NCBI GenBank assembly: GCA_910588165.1
Contig: CAJUOR010000029.1
Location: 1 to 20,353 of the forward strand
Direction: 5' to 3'
Length of the DNA stretch: 20,353 nt
Origin: an uncultured Thomasclavelia sp.
GTDB taxonomy: Bacteria > Bacillota_I > Bacilli_A > Erysipelotrichales > Coprobacillaceae
Position numbers and translations under genes: made by a program. The stretch's first letter is position 1. Every line of letters starts with the position of its first letter. A model generated the notes under the pieces. That model worked only from the letters and a program-made list of their open reading frames with translations. It did not search any database and had not been told where the DNA came from. This document shows, piece by piece, positions 1 to 7,565 of this stretch.

Positions 1-1009
1 ATACGACATTACTCATGTAGTATGAGAAAGCCAAGTAATCGACTTTACCTTGCATCAACAATTCTCTATCGCCATCTTCCATGACGATATTGATGCCTTC
101 ACGCTCAAATTTCTTCAACATATAGCTAGGATAATAGCCTCGACACTGAACATCTGTGAAGAAATAGCTCGTGCTTGCTGATTTCCAAGTCATTAAGACA
201 TCATTTGGATTGCATGAGTAAGGATAAACTAAAGGATACGCCAACATACAACCGATCTTGAAATCAGGGTTAATCTCATGCCCTAATAAAACAGCTTTAG
301 CACTTGCCACAAATTGATGATGTGCCGCCTGCATTAAAACAGCTCTTTCTTTAGTGGCAATACCGGCTGACATCCAACCGGCACGGCTGATGCAATTGAT
401 TTCATTAAAAGTCATCCAATACTTCACTTTAGTTTGGTAACGTTTAAAAATAACTTCACAATAGCGAACAAAGCAATCAACGGTACGTCTATCTGCCCAT
501 GAATTCCAAGCGTGTGTTAAAGCGATGGGTGTTTCATAGTGAGAAATCGTAACTACCGGTTCAATGCCGGATTTGATACATTCATCAAAAACATCATCAT
601 AGAATTTTAAACCCGCTTCATTTGGTTGTTCATCACCAATACCGCCATTTGGGAAAATTCTTGTCCAAGCAATTGAAAGTCGAAAACATTTAAAACCCAT
701 TTGGGCAAACAAGGCAATATCCTCTTGATAGTGATGATAGAAATCAATCCCATCATGATTAGGATACAAATAGTTTTCATCTGGCTTGAAGGTTGTTCCT
801 TCCGGTACTTCAAAACCGTTAAACATCATTGACGCTTCTAATGAACCGTCAGGTAAAGTATAAGTGACCATACGAGGTGTCGTATGTGTACCATGAGTAG
901 TCACATCAGCAGTGCTTACACCTTTACCCTCTTCATTCCAAGCCCCTTCAAATTGGTTAGCGGCAGTTGCCCCACCCCATAAGAAATCTTTTGGAAATCC
1001 TTTTGTCAT
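1..1009 (-). CDS. 6-phospho-beta-glucosidase, GH1, C-terminus cut by window edge
   Basis: Glycoside hydrolase family 1 enzyme, probably hydrolysing PTS-imported phosphorylated beta-glucosides in the cytoplasm. The reading frame is open from ATG 1009 to the left edge, about 336 codons. It begins MTKGFPKDFLWGGATAA, the GH1 N-terminal signature, and contains the acid/base motif YWMTFNEIN. It aligns throughout with the paralogue directly upstream (for example VDYLAFSYYMSNVV against VDFLSFSYYMSSVV). The catalytic nucleophile (ENG) and the phosphate-binding region lie beyond the window, so 6-phospho specificity is inferred from the paralogue. A ribosome binding site (GAGGAAGG) sits in the 20-base gap after the upstream stop codon, so the two genes are very likely co-transcribed. 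It is a tandem duplicate that has diverged clearly, which suggests a different substrate preference. Confidence 0.93.
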   Translation of the reverse strand, partial: MTKGFPKDFLWGGATAANQFEGAWNEEGKGVSTADVTTHGTHTTPRMVTYTLPDGSLEASMMFNGFEVPEGTTFKPDENYLYPNHDGIDFYHHYQEDIALFAQMGFKCFRLSIAWTRIFPNGGIGDEQPNEAGLKFYDDVFDECIKSGIEPVVTISHYETPIALTHAWNSWADRRTVDCFVRYCEVIFKRYQTKVKYWMTFNEINCISRAGWMSAGIATKERAVLMQAAHHQFVASAKAVLLGHEINPDFKIGCMLAYPLVYPYSCNPNDVLMTWKSASTSYFFTDVQCRGYYPSYMLKKFEREGINIVMEDGDRELLMQGKVDYLAFSYYMSNVV

Positions 1010-1029
1010 TTTAGCCTTCCTCTTTTCTT

Positions 1030-2511
1030 TTAGTCCAGGTCTTCGCCATTAGTTGCGATAACTTTTTTATACCAATAGAATGAATCTTTCTTATATCTAT
1101 CACCATTACCTGTGCCATCATCTTGATAGTCAACATAGATAAAGCCATAACGTTTATGCATTTCACCTGTGGAAGCTGAAACTAAATCGATACAGCCCCA
1201 AGGCGTGAAGCCCCAAAGCTCAACCCCATCAATATTGATTGCATCTGACATCGCTTGAATATGTCCACGCAAATAATCAATATGATAATCATCATGACAA
1301 GTTTTGTCATCTTCTAAAACATCTTGAGCGCCCATACCGTTTTCAACGATAAATAATGGTAACTGATATCTTTCCCATAATTCATTTAAGGCAATTCTCA
1401 AACCGGTTGGATCAATCTGCCAACCCCAATCAGAAGCTTTTAAATAAGGATTTGGCACACCGCCTAAGCCCATATTACCGCTTGCCTTTTTACCAAGAAT
1501 CTCAGGATCAGTTGAAACAACGCTAGACATATAGTAAGAGAAGCTCAAGAAATCAACTGTACCATTTTTCAAAATTGCTTTTTCTTCATCAGTCAATGAG
1601 AATGAAACACCTTCTCTTTCATATTCTTTTAATTTATAAGCCGGGTAATAACCTCTAGCTTGAACGTCAAAATAGAAATGTGAGCTATGCATATTTAACT
1701 TTGAAGCCAAAGCGTCATTTGGATTGCAAGTGTATGGATAAACAGCACTGTAAGCCACCATGTTACCCACTTTATTATTTGAATCAATTTCATGTAAAAT
1801 TGTAACTGCCAATGCACTGGCGATCAATTGATGTTTAGAAATATCGGCAGAAATCTGAGGTGATCTTTGTCCAACACCGGCTGCCATCCATGGTGCCATT
1901 TGAGCAATATTGATTTCATTGAATGTCAACCAATATTCAACTTTACCTTTGTATCTTTCACCTACTGCACGCACATAGCGGGTAAAACATTCGATAGTGC
2001 GAGAATCTTTCCATGAACCCCAAGCATTAGTTAAACCGATAGGTGTTTCATAATGAGATAATGTTACTAATGGTTTGATACCATACTTCGCACATTCATC
2101 AAAGACCTCATCATAGAATTTTAAACCTTCTTCGTTTGGCGTTTCTTCTAAGCCGGTTGGGAAAATTCTTCCCCAGTTAATAGATAAACGGAATGTTTTA
2201 AATCCCATTTCGCCAAACAACGCAATGTCTTCTTTATAGCGATGATAGAAATCAATACCCTCATGACTTGGATAATCATAGCCCTCAAATACACCGAAGA
2301 CTGCATCTTCTGGTGCATTTAAAGTAAACATTGTTTCAGCTTTAACTTCACCGTCTTTTGTTTTGTAGGTTACCATACGAGGTTTTGTACGTGAACCTCT
2401 TGTCATACAATCTGAAGAGCTTAAGCCTTTACCACCTTGATCATAACCACCTTCAAATTGGTTAGCCGCAGTTGCGCCACCCCATAAAAAATCTTTTGGA
2501 AATTTAGTCAT
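1030..2511 (-). CDS. bglA: 6-phospho-beta-glucosidase, GH1
   Basis: Cytoplasmic GH1 enzyme of 493 residues, a normal length, that cleaves phosphorylated beta-glucosides such as cellobiose-6-phosphate or aryl-glucoside phosphates. Visible motifs: N-terminal FLWGGATAANQFEGG; acid/base Glu199 in TFNEIN; nucleophile Glu390 in FIVENGMG; and STGEMHKRYGFIYVD (about 447-461). In that last motif the Ser/Lys/Tyr set matches the phosphate pocket of 6-phospho-beta-glucosidases rather than plain beta-glucosidases. Start ATG 2511 is preceded by an AAAGGAGG ribosome binding site. It is the first gene of a tandem pair. An extended -10 (TGATATAAT) lies about 30 bases upstream, and the leader carries AT-rich dyads that may bind a regulator. 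The family is certain; the exact sugar cannot be read from the sequence. Confidence 0.95.
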   Translation of the reverse strand: MTKFPKDFLWGGATAANQFEGGYDQGGKGLSSSDCMTRGSRTKPRMVTYKTKDGEVKAETMFTLNAPEDAVFGVFEGYDYPSHEGIDFYHRYKEDIALFGEMGFKTFRLSINWGRIFPTGLEETPNEEGLKFYDEVFDECAKYGIKPLVTLSHYETPIGLTNAWGSWKDSRTIECFTRYVRAVGERYKGKVEYWLTFNEINIAQMAPWMAAGVGQRSPQISADISKHQLIASALAVTILHEIDSNNKVGNMVAYSAVYPYTCNPNDALASKLNMHSSHFYFDVQARGYYPAYKLKEYEREGVSFSLTDEEKAILKNGTVDFLSFSYYMSSVVSTDPEILGKKASGNMGLGGVPNPYLKASDWGWQIDPTGLRIALNELWERYQLPLFIVENGMGAQDVLEDDKTCHDDYHIDYLRGHIQAMSDAINIDGVELWGFTPWGCIDLVSASTGEMHKRYGFIYVDYQDDGTGNGDRYKKDSFYWYKKVIATNGEDLD

Positions 2512-2541
2512 TTTATTTTTCCTCCTTTTATCATAATATTC

Positions 2542-2550
2542 ATTATATCA
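2542..2550 (-). promoter_or_regulatory. Extended -10 of the bglA operon
   Basis: On the minus strand the bases read TGATATAAT, a perfect TATAAT preceded by the TG extension, about 30 bases before the bglA start. No good -35 is seen 16-18 bases upstream, which is usual for extended -10 promoters and would fit activator or antiterminator control. Confidence 0.6.
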
Positions 2551-2591
2551 CAAACAATTAAATGAGGTTTCCATTTTCATATTTCCACTAT

Positions 2592-2612
2592 TTTTTTCAT
2601 TTTATGAAAAAA
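2592..2612. repeat. Perfect AT-rich dyad upstream of bglA, possible operator
   Basis: The arms TTTTTTCAT and ATGAAAAAA are perfectly complementary around a TTT centre. The dyad lies about 45 bases upstream of the bglA extended -10, a suitable position for a regulator site. It could also be chance in AT-rich DNA. Confidence 0.4.
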
Positions 2613-2634
2613 GCTTCCTCATTCTTTTAAAAAT

Positions 2635-2663
2635 CTAGCGTTTTACTCATAATAAAAAGCTAG
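2635..2663. repeat. Imperfect inverted repeat in the bglA upstream region
   Basis: The arms CTAGCGTTTTA and TAAAAAGCTAG match at ten of eleven positions around a 7-base centre. The hexamer CTAGCG recurs 25 bases later, so a direct repeat overlies the inverted one. A further dyad, AAAGCT-CT-AGCTTT, is at 2744-2757 next to the stop codon of the upstream gene. The 261-base intergenic region holds no ORF. Confidence 0.35.
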
Positions 2664-2772
2664 CGCTATTTGAATAAAATCAATCATCTATCACTACTTT
2701 ATGAAATCGTAAAGCAAATTCATACTAGATGTTATTTCATTTTAAAGCTCTAGCTTTCCTAGATATTTTTAA

Positions 2773-3309
2773 CTATTTAATCGTAAAATCACGACAACTA
2801 TTCTTTTTCCAATAATGCCAGCACGTTATAACCGCCCCCAAAGATAAAAGTGGACCTAAACACGCTAAGAAACTGCCTAATGTATCACCATGGCTAAAGA
2901 GATTATATACACTATCTCCCATAATCGTCATGACAGCCTTATTATTGAAAATCTGATAACTCATATAAGATTGATAGACAAACATCAAAACACTCATCAA
3001 TCGCAATAGATTAACTTGATTTTCTGCCATAAAAATAATAAATCCACCCAAAAGTAAGTAACCGATATAACAATACATAATTAAATAATGCATCGCACTG
3101 CCGACTTTAGCTACATAGCCAAATGCAAAAACATACATTTGCATAGCTGTTAATATAGCAGGTAAAACAATAGTTAATTTTACACCTGCAAAGTATAGCC
3201 ACAAGTTTTTTGATTCATACAAGGCTTCTTTTCTTTTCCACATCATGATGTTAGCTACAATCAATAAAAAAATATCTATAGCTAAAACGATAATTTCTTT
3301 ACCTGTCAT
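2773..3309 (-). CDS. Hypothetical multi-pass membrane protein
   Basis: I do not recognise this family. The protein has about 178 residues and is mostly hydrophobic, with about five predicted membrane helices: near the N-terminus (EIIVLAIDIFLLIVANIMM), about 40-62, 77-96, 101-120 and 145-165. It ends in a short basic, polar tail (HYWKKNSCRDFTIK). The frame is open from a GTG at 3318. I prefer ATG 3309 because GGGGTGA then sits about 6 bases upstream as the ribosome binding site; ATG 3315 is also possible. An extended -10 lies just upstream. The gene appears to form its own unit between bglA and the TPR gene, and its context gives no hint of function. Confidence 0.75.
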   Translation of the reverse strand: MTGKEIIVLAIDIFLLIVANIMMWKRKEALYESKNLWLYFAGVKLTIVLPAILTAMQMYVFAFGYVAKVGSAMHYLIMYCYIGYLLLGGFIIFMAENQVNLLRLMSVLMFVYQSYMSYQIFNNKAVMTIMGDSVYNLFSHGDTLGSFLACLGPLLSLGAVITCWHYWKKNSCRDFTIK

Positions 3310-3329
3310 TTTCATCACCCCATAGACGC

Positions 3330-3338
3330 ATTATAACA
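3330..3338 (-). promoter_or_regulatory. Extended -10 for the membrane protein gene
   Basis: The minus strand reads TGTTATAAT, with a consensus -10 and TG extension, about 20 bases before the chosen start. No clear -35 is present. Confidence 0.55.
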
Positions 3339-3413
3339 CAAATAACGAAAAAAGCTAAATATTATTTAAAAATATTTGCTTTTTAGATATTTATTTTTCA
3401 ATCTAACAATCAT

Positions 3414-3447
3414 AAGAAGTAAGGTCCCCTAAGATACCTTACTTCTT
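3414..3447 (-). terminator. Hairpin over the TPR gene stop codon
   Basis: The perfect 12-base arms AAGAAGTAAGGT and ACCTTACTTCTT flank a 10-base loop, and the stop codon of the TPR gene lies inside it. No strong U-tract follows on the minus strand (ATGATTGTTAG). It may be a weak terminator or an mRNA 3'-end stabiliser. Confidence 0.5.
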
Positions 3448-5129
3448 TTCGCAAAAATAGACTTCTTTTTCTTTTTAGCTTTCCTTAACTTCTCTAACTG
3501 ATCATTAACCCACTGACTCTCACTATCCATCTCTTTAGCTTGTAATAAATATTTCTCCGCATTCGTTAAATCGCCTAGCTCAAAATATGTATAGCCAAGA
3601 TTAGAGATTAACCAATTGTTATTTGCCATACGAGGTTCGCAAAGCCGGTAATATTCAAGAGCCAATTGATGCTTGTTAAGGCAAGAGTAAGCCCAAGCCA
3701 AGCGAGAAAGAGCAAACAAATTATCTTTATCCATCTCTAAGGCCTTTTTAAAATAATTGACGGCAATATGATATGATTCCAATCTTGAATAGTTAAATCC
3801 AAGTTCATTGTTAACCCACACATCATCTCTTCCCATATCAACAACTTTCGTTAATACGTCTAAAGCTTCCTCATATCTTTCTAACATACGTAATAAATAA
3901 GCTTTTTGAGAATATAAGGCAATATCATCGCGCCCTAATTTTTCTGCCTTCAATAAAAAGCTATAAGCTTCTTCATATCTTTCCAAACGTTCATAAACAT
4001 CGGCATATTCATAGTTGACCCAAATATCATCACGTCCGTTATTGAGGGTTATTTCCAGATAATCTAAAGCCTGCTCAAATTCCTCCAGCATTTTATAGTT
4101 CCATGCCTGTTCGGCACTAATCCAAGTGTCTGTTGGGGCTAGATTGCTTGCTTCCTGTAAATAGTCTAAAGCCTTTCTGTAATCTTGATTGGCATAACTA
4201 GACACTTTGGCACATTCACACAATACCCAAACATCTCTTCTTCCCTTCTCTAAAGCTTCCATGATATAAGGCTTTTCTTTATCATACTCATCTTGTCTAG
4301 AGTAAATATAAGCAATCTCTGTCAAGATAAAAATATCTTTAACCTCATAATTCAGATAAATTTCTAAAGCTTCTTGTTCTTTGCCCATTCTTGAAAAAGC
4401 ATAAGCTTTTTCCATCAGGTAGCCTTGTAAAGAAGTGTCGCTGATTTGATCAATATAATGAACGGCTTTTTCATATTCGCCTTTGGCATTGTATGCCACC
4501 GCATATTCCAAATAAACCCAATCGTCCTCTAATTCCTGTTCAATCATCTTATTCAGATAGCGAATTGCTTTATCATTTTGATTTAACTTATTAGCTGTCC
4601 AAGCACATTCGCTAAGTAACCATCCGTCATGACGCCCTAACTCATAAGCGTTCTCATAATAAATCAAAGCATTTTCTTTATCATTGAGCTTTAAATAAAC
4701 ATAGCCAAGTTGCGAGTTTGTCCAAATACTTTCAGGCTCTTTATCAAAGGCTTGAACTAAAAATTCTTTTGCTTCCTCATAAAACTCCATGCGGGCATAC
4801 ACACTGGCAATCTCACAGTCTAGCCAAGCATCATCACGCCCTAAATCCTGAGCTTTAAAAAAAGCATCTAAGGCTTCATCATGTCTTTCTAAACGGCTGT
4901 AGGTAAAACCATATTCCGACCAAAACCAGCCATCTTCACGCCCTAGCCTAAAAACTTCATTCAATACTAACAAAGCCTCTTCATGTCGTTCTAAGCGATT
5001 TAATAACCAAGCTTTTTTACTGAGCATCACATCACGTTCAAAAAAATTATCCTCATTTGCGATTAAAAGCTCTAAAGCCCCCTCATAATCTTCTTCATCA
5101 ATCAGTCTTTCAATTTCATCTTCCATCAT
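3429..5129 (-). CDS. Large TPR-repeat protein
   Basis: A cytoplasmic repeat protein of about 566 residues made almost entirely of TPR-like helical hairpins of about 34-36 residues, roughly fifteen copies. The repeats are unusually regular. Most carry a junction of the type LGRDD-W, then E/Y-x-x-x-Y-x-R-LERYEEAL (for example GRDDIWVNYEYADVYERLERYEEAY). It ends in a strongly basic tail (KLRKAKKKKKSIFAKRS). No signal peptide, membrane helix or enzymatic domain is visible, so a scaffold or adaptor role is inferred. The frame extends upstream to 5171, but that part lies inside the preceding small gene. Starts at 5129 or 5126 directly after that gene's TGA, with AGGTGA as ribosome binding site, imply translational coupling. 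Partners are unknown. Confidence 0.88.
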   Translation of the reverse strand: MMEDEIERLIDEEDYEGALELLIANEDNFFERDVMLSKKAWLLNRLERHEEALLVLNEVFRLGREDGWFWSEYGFTYSRLERHDEALDAFFKAQDLGRDDAWLDCEIASVYARMEFYEEAKEFLVQAFDKEPESIWTNSQLGYVYLKLNDKENALIYYENAYELGRHDGWLLSECAWTANKLNQNDKAIRYLNKMIEQELEDDWVYLEYAVAYNAKGEYEKAVHYIDQISDTSLQGYLMEKAYAFSRMGKEQEALEIYLNYEVKDIFILTEIAYIYSRQDEYDKEKPYIMEALEKGRRDVWVLCECAKVSSYANQDYRKALDYLQEASNLAPTDTWISAEQAWNYKMLEEFEQALDYLEITLNNGRDDIWVNYEYADVYERLERYEEAYSFLLKAEKLGRDDIALYSQKAYLLRMLERYEEALDVLTKVVDMGRDDVWVNNELGFNYSRLESYHIAVNYFKKALEMDKDNLFALSRLAWAYSCLNKHQLALEYYRLCEPRMANNNWLISNLGYTYFELGDLTNAEKYLLQAKEMDSESQWVNDQLEKLRKAKKKKKSIFAKRSKVS

Positions 5130-5130
5130 C

Positions 5131-5292
5131 TCACCTGCTTTCCTTTGGATTATCCTTTCTGTATTCATCACAAATAGATGTTCGGTGACATTTTAAACAG
5201 TTACCATCGCATCTACCTTTTCCTTGTTTTATCGTCTTAATGGAGAAAAACGCCCAAATCACAAATATGCCGATAATAATTATTTCTATCAT
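5131..5292 (-). CDS. Small Cys-rich membrane protein, FeoB-associated-like
   Basis: A 53-residue protein with one N-terminal membrane helix (IEIIIIGIFVIWAFFSI) followed by a basic, cysteine-containing tail with Cys28, Cys32, Cys35 and Cys41 (RCDGNCLKCHRTSIC). This layout resembles the small FeoB-associated Cys-rich membrane proteins, but no feoB is present here, so that label is tentative. ATG 5292 is chosen because GGTGAG lies 4 bases upstream. The longer upstream start has no ribosome binding site and begins inside the promoter. A good promoter precedes it, and the TPR gene starts one base after its stop codon, so the two are co-expressed. The cysteines could bind metal or form a redox site. 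Confidence 0.7.
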   Translation of the reverse strand: MIEIIIIGIFVIWAFFSIKTIKQGKGRCDGNCLKCHRTSICDEYRKDNPKESR

Positions 5293-5308
5293 ACTTCTCA
5301 CCGTCACT

Positions 5309-5337
5309 ATTTTAACACAAAAAAAATATAACCTCAA
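5309..5337 (-). promoter_or_regulatory. SigmaA-type promoter for the Cys-rich/TPR operon
   Basis: On the minus strand, -35 TTGAGG (5332-5337) and -10 TAAAAT (5309-5314) are separated by exactly 17 bases. The predicted transcript begins shortly before the ribosome binding site of the small gene at 5292. Confidence 0.65.
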
Positions 5338-5365
5338 CTAAGCATACTTAATTATATTTAGACAA

Positions 5366-5398
5366 CAAAAAAAGATAAGATGATTTTCACCTTATCTT
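5366..5398 (-). terminator. Intrinsic terminator of ackA
   Basis: The stem AAGATAAG/CTTATCTT (5372-5379 and 5391-5398), with inner TG/CA pairing, is followed on the minus strand by TTTTTTTGTTG. It lies just downstream of the ackA stop codon. Confidence 0.85.
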
Positions 5399-5405
5399 AT
5401 AGTGA

Positions 5406-6599
5406 TTAAAGATTTAATAAACGAACTGTATCTCTAGCAATCATGACTTCTTCATTTGTAGGAATAATCATCACTTTAACTTTAGAATTGTCAGTAGAGA
5501 TAATGCGATCATCACTGCTTCTTACACCGTTTAACGCTTCATCAATTTCAACGCCCATCGCTTCTTTAATATCATCGACAATTAAAGTTCTTAAGTAAGC
5601 TGCATTTTCACCTAAGCCAGCTGTGAAAGCAATCGCATCAACACCGCCTAACTCAACAAAGTAAGAACCGATATATTTAGATACGATACGAGCATATAAT
5701 TTAGATGTGCGAATCGCTTCTTCGTTACCATCATAATATGCATTTTCAATATCACGAGAATCTGAAGAAATACCGGAAACACCTAACATACCTGATTTTT
5801 TATTTAAGACATCTAACATTTCGTTGATAGTTAAGTTTTCTTTGCGCATCACATAAGGTAATACAGAAGGATCAACATCTCCGCTTCTTGTTCCCATCAT
5901 AACACCGGCTAATGGTGTAAAGCCCATTGATGTATCAATACATACACCATCTTTCACCGCACTTAAACTTGCCCCGTTACCTAAGTGACAAACGATAACT
6001 TTTGAATGTTGTGGATTTCCTAACATTTCAATAGCACGTCCTGATACATATTTATGGCTTGTCCCATGAGCACCGTATTTTCTAACTTGATGTTTAGTAT
6101 AATATTCATAAGGTAAAGCATACAAATATCTTTCTTCGTCCATTGTTGCATGGAATGCTGTATCGAAAACAAAGACGTGTTTAGCTTTTGGTAAAGCTTC
6201 ACGGAAAGCACGCATACCAATTAAGTTAGCCGGATTATGTAAAGGTGCTAACTCATTTAATTCCTCTACTTTAGCTTCTGAATCTTCATCAACTACGCAA
6301 GAATCATCAAAGTATGGTCCACCTTGAACAACACGGTGTCCGCAAGCATCGATTTCATCATAAGATGCGACAATCTTATGATCAACCAAAGCTTTCAAAA
6401 GCATATTAACTGCAACAGTATGGTCTTTGATTGGACAAACTGTTTTTACTTTTTCCCCATTTACTTTAATTGTAAAAATACCATCTTCAAAGCCGATTCT
6501 TTCAATAACACCGGAAGTGATTACAGTTTCTTCAGGCATATTAAACAATTGGAATTTTAAAGATGAGCTACCGGCATTTACAGCCATGATTTTAGTCAT
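5406..6599 (-). CDS. ackA: Acetate kinase
   Basis: Catalyses acetyl-phosphate + ADP to acetate + ATP, the energy-yielding last step of acetate fermentation. It has 397 residues, the usual length. The family signatures are complete: N-terminal MAVNAGSSSLKFQLF with Asn8; HRVVQGG with Arg89; FDTAFHATM with Asp146; GAHGTSH with His178; CHLGNGASLSAV (phosphate loop); GTRSGDVDP with Arg238; and TNEE with Glu384. All known catalytic residues are therefore present. Start ATG 6599 is preceded by AAAGGAGG. The gene has its own promoter and terminator, so it is monocistronic. No phosphotransacetylase gene is adjacent; pta is presumably elsewhere. Confidence 0.98.
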   Translation of the reverse strand: MTKIMAVNAGSSSLKFQLFNMPEETVITSGVIERIGFEDGIFTIKVNGEKVKTVCPIKDHTVAVNMLLKALVDHKIVASYDEIDACGHRVVQGGPYFDDSCVVDEDSEAKVEELNELAPLHNPANLIGMRAFREALPKAKHVFVFDTAFHATMDEERYLYALPYEYYTKHQVRKYGAHGTSHKYVSGRAIEMLGNPQHSKVIVCHLGNGASLSAVKDGVCIDTSMGFTPLAGVMMGTRSGDVDPSVLPYVMRKENLTINEMLDVLNKKSGMLGVSGISSDSRDIENAYYDGNEEAIRTSKLYARIVSKYIGSYFVELGGVDAIAFTAGLGENAAYLRTLIVDDIKEAMGVEIDEALNGVRSSDDRIISTDNSKVKVMIIPTNEEVMIARDTVRLLNL

Positions 6600-6627
6600 T
6601 ATTCTTCCTCCTTTTCAGTACCTATAT

Positions 6628-6655
6628 ATTTTATCAAATTATCTGAAAAATTCAA
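6628..6655 (-). promoter_or_regulatory. SigmaA-type promoter of ackA
   Basis: On the minus strand, -35 TTGAAT (6650-6655) and -10 TAAAAT (6628-6633) are spaced by 16 bases, about 30 bases before the ackA start. Confidence 0.65.
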
Positions 6656-6665
6656 CATATTCCGT

Positions 6666-6693
6666 AAAAAAACTGAATAGCGTTCTATTCAGT
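6666..6693 (-). terminator. Intrinsic terminator of the ytfI-gerW operon
   Basis: The arms ACTGAATAG (6672-6680) and CTATTCAGT (6685-6693) are perfect, with loop CGTT, and a T-run follows on the minus strand. The stem begins at the base directly after the gerW stop codon. Confidence 0.9.
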
Positions 6694-7056
6694 CTAGTTT
6701 TTGTCCATCAGCTTGTCGCTGGCTTTTTCAACTACGGACATAATCTTTTCATAAATATGAGTGCGGTCGTTGATATGCAGCAATTCTACTTTATCCTTAT
6801 GAATGACTAAAAAAGCCATCGGACTTAAAGATACACCTGCTGCCGAACCACCGCCAAACGGTAAACTGTCATCAGCTTTTTTGTTGTTGCCAAACTCGCT
6901 TCCGCCACTGCCAAAACCAAAGCCTACTTTACAGATTGGAACAACCATAGTTCCATCTTCTAATTTAATAGCGTTACCGACGATTTTATCAACATCGACC
7001 ATCTGCTTAATATTTTCCAGCGATGTGCTCATGACATCAGAAATTGGATGTGTCAT
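6694..7056 (-). CDS. gerW: GerW/YtfJ-family sporulation protein
   Basis: A 120-residue member of the YtfJ/GerW family, forespore-made proteins linked in Bacillus to spore germination. The sequence shows the family pattern: an N-terminal helical stretch (HPISDVMSTSLENIKQMVDVDKIVG), then VGNAIKLEDGTMVVPICKVGFGFGSGG, a Gly/Ser-rich middle with GGGSAAGVSLSPMAFLVI, and a C-terminal helix. There is no signal peptide. AAGGAGGT precedes ATG 7056 and lies inside the last codons of ytfI, so the two genes are co-translated, the same order as ytfI-ytfJ in Bacillus subtilis. A terminator follows at once. Its biochemical role is not known in detail. Confidence 0.9.
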   Translation of the reverse strand: MTHPISDVMSTSLENIKQMVDVDKIVGNAIKLEDGTMVVPICKVGFGFGSGGSEFGNNKKADDSLPFGGGSAAGVSLSPMAFLVIHKDKVELLHINDRTHIYEKIMSVVEKASDKLMDKN

Positions 7057-7059
7057 CTT

Positions 7060-7512
7060 CTACCTCCTTATCTTGTCTATGATTAGTCTAGCCAAACAAA
7101 TGGTAAACATACCTTCAATTTGACTTTTTTGAATTGGAAAATGTTGGATAGAAATATAGGCATCTACGTTTTGACTAGTTAAATAGCTATAAAAAACAGG
7201 ACATATGATTAGCAATGATTGATAAAAATACATACTTTCATCAATCATTTCTAAACCATAACCTAAAAAAAGTCTTATCTTTTTCAAACGAATCATCTTT
7301 TTTAACAGTTTGAAATCTTTTTTAAAATGAATTTTATGATTTGTAGCTTTTTTAACTGTCTTTGGTGCTTCTTTTTCAACCTTGGTCCATAAAATTTTAA
7401 AACCGTAAATTTGAATATATTGTTGATTGACTGTAAAATACACAGGCAAAGGCATTATGACTAATATAAGTATTAAACCTAAAAACCAATACACAGACAT
7501 CACCAATCTCAT
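7060..7512 (-). CDS. ytfI: YtfI-like membrane protein (DUF2953 type)
   Basis: About 150 residues with an N-terminal membrane helix (SVYWFLGLILILVIMPLPVYF), a short beta-like stretch (VNQQYIQIYGFKILW), a highly basic middle (KKDFKLLKKMIRLKKIRLF) and a C-terminal part containing ALARLIIDKIRR-like sequence. Position directly upstream of gerW and overall layout match the DUF2953/YtfI family; similarity is partly inferred from synteny. The start is uncertain. ATG 7512 has almost no ribosome binding site and lies only a few bases after the T-tract of the SASP terminator; ATG 7500 is the alternative. How this operon is transcribed is therefore unclear: read-through from the SASP promoter or a promoter hidden in the terminator region. 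Confidence 0.75.
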   Translation of the reverse strand: MRLVMSVYWFLGLILILVIMPLPVYFTVNQQYIQIYGFKILWTKVEKEAPKTVKKATNHKIHFKKDFKLLKKMIRLKKIRLFLGYGLEMIDESMYFYQSLLIICPVFYSYLTSQNVDAYISIQHFPIQKSQIEGMFTICLARLIIDKIRR

Positions 7513-7520
7513 TTTAACCC

Positions 7521-7549
7521 AAAAAACGTACTTCTAATCAGAAGTACGT
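7521..7549 (-). terminator. Terminator hairpin between the SASP gene and ytfI
   Basis: Perfect 10-base arms ACGTACTTCT and AGAAGTACGT surround loop AATC, with T-runs on both sides. On the minus strand TTTTTTGGG follows and reaches almost to the ytfI start codon. Confidence 0.88.
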
Positions 7550-7565
7550 CTTTTTGTTAACAAAG

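Noticed and set aside
607..813. Small minus-strand ORF
   Set aside because: It lies within the first GH1 gene in a different frame and is explained as a shadow.
2512..2772. BglG/LicT-type antiterminator site in the bglA leader
   Set aside because: No convincing RAT sequence and overlapping terminator could be aligned; the dyads lie upstream of the likely promoter.
5130..5171. N-terminal extension of the TPR protein to 5171
   Set aside because: It runs inside the coding region of the preceding small gene in another frame; ATG 5129/5126 directly after that stop has a ribosome binding site.
6427..7123. Long open frames on the plus strand opposite ackA, gerW and ytfI
   Set aside because: They lie fully antisense to clear genes, have no ribosome binding sites and show low-complexity translations mirrored from the real genes.
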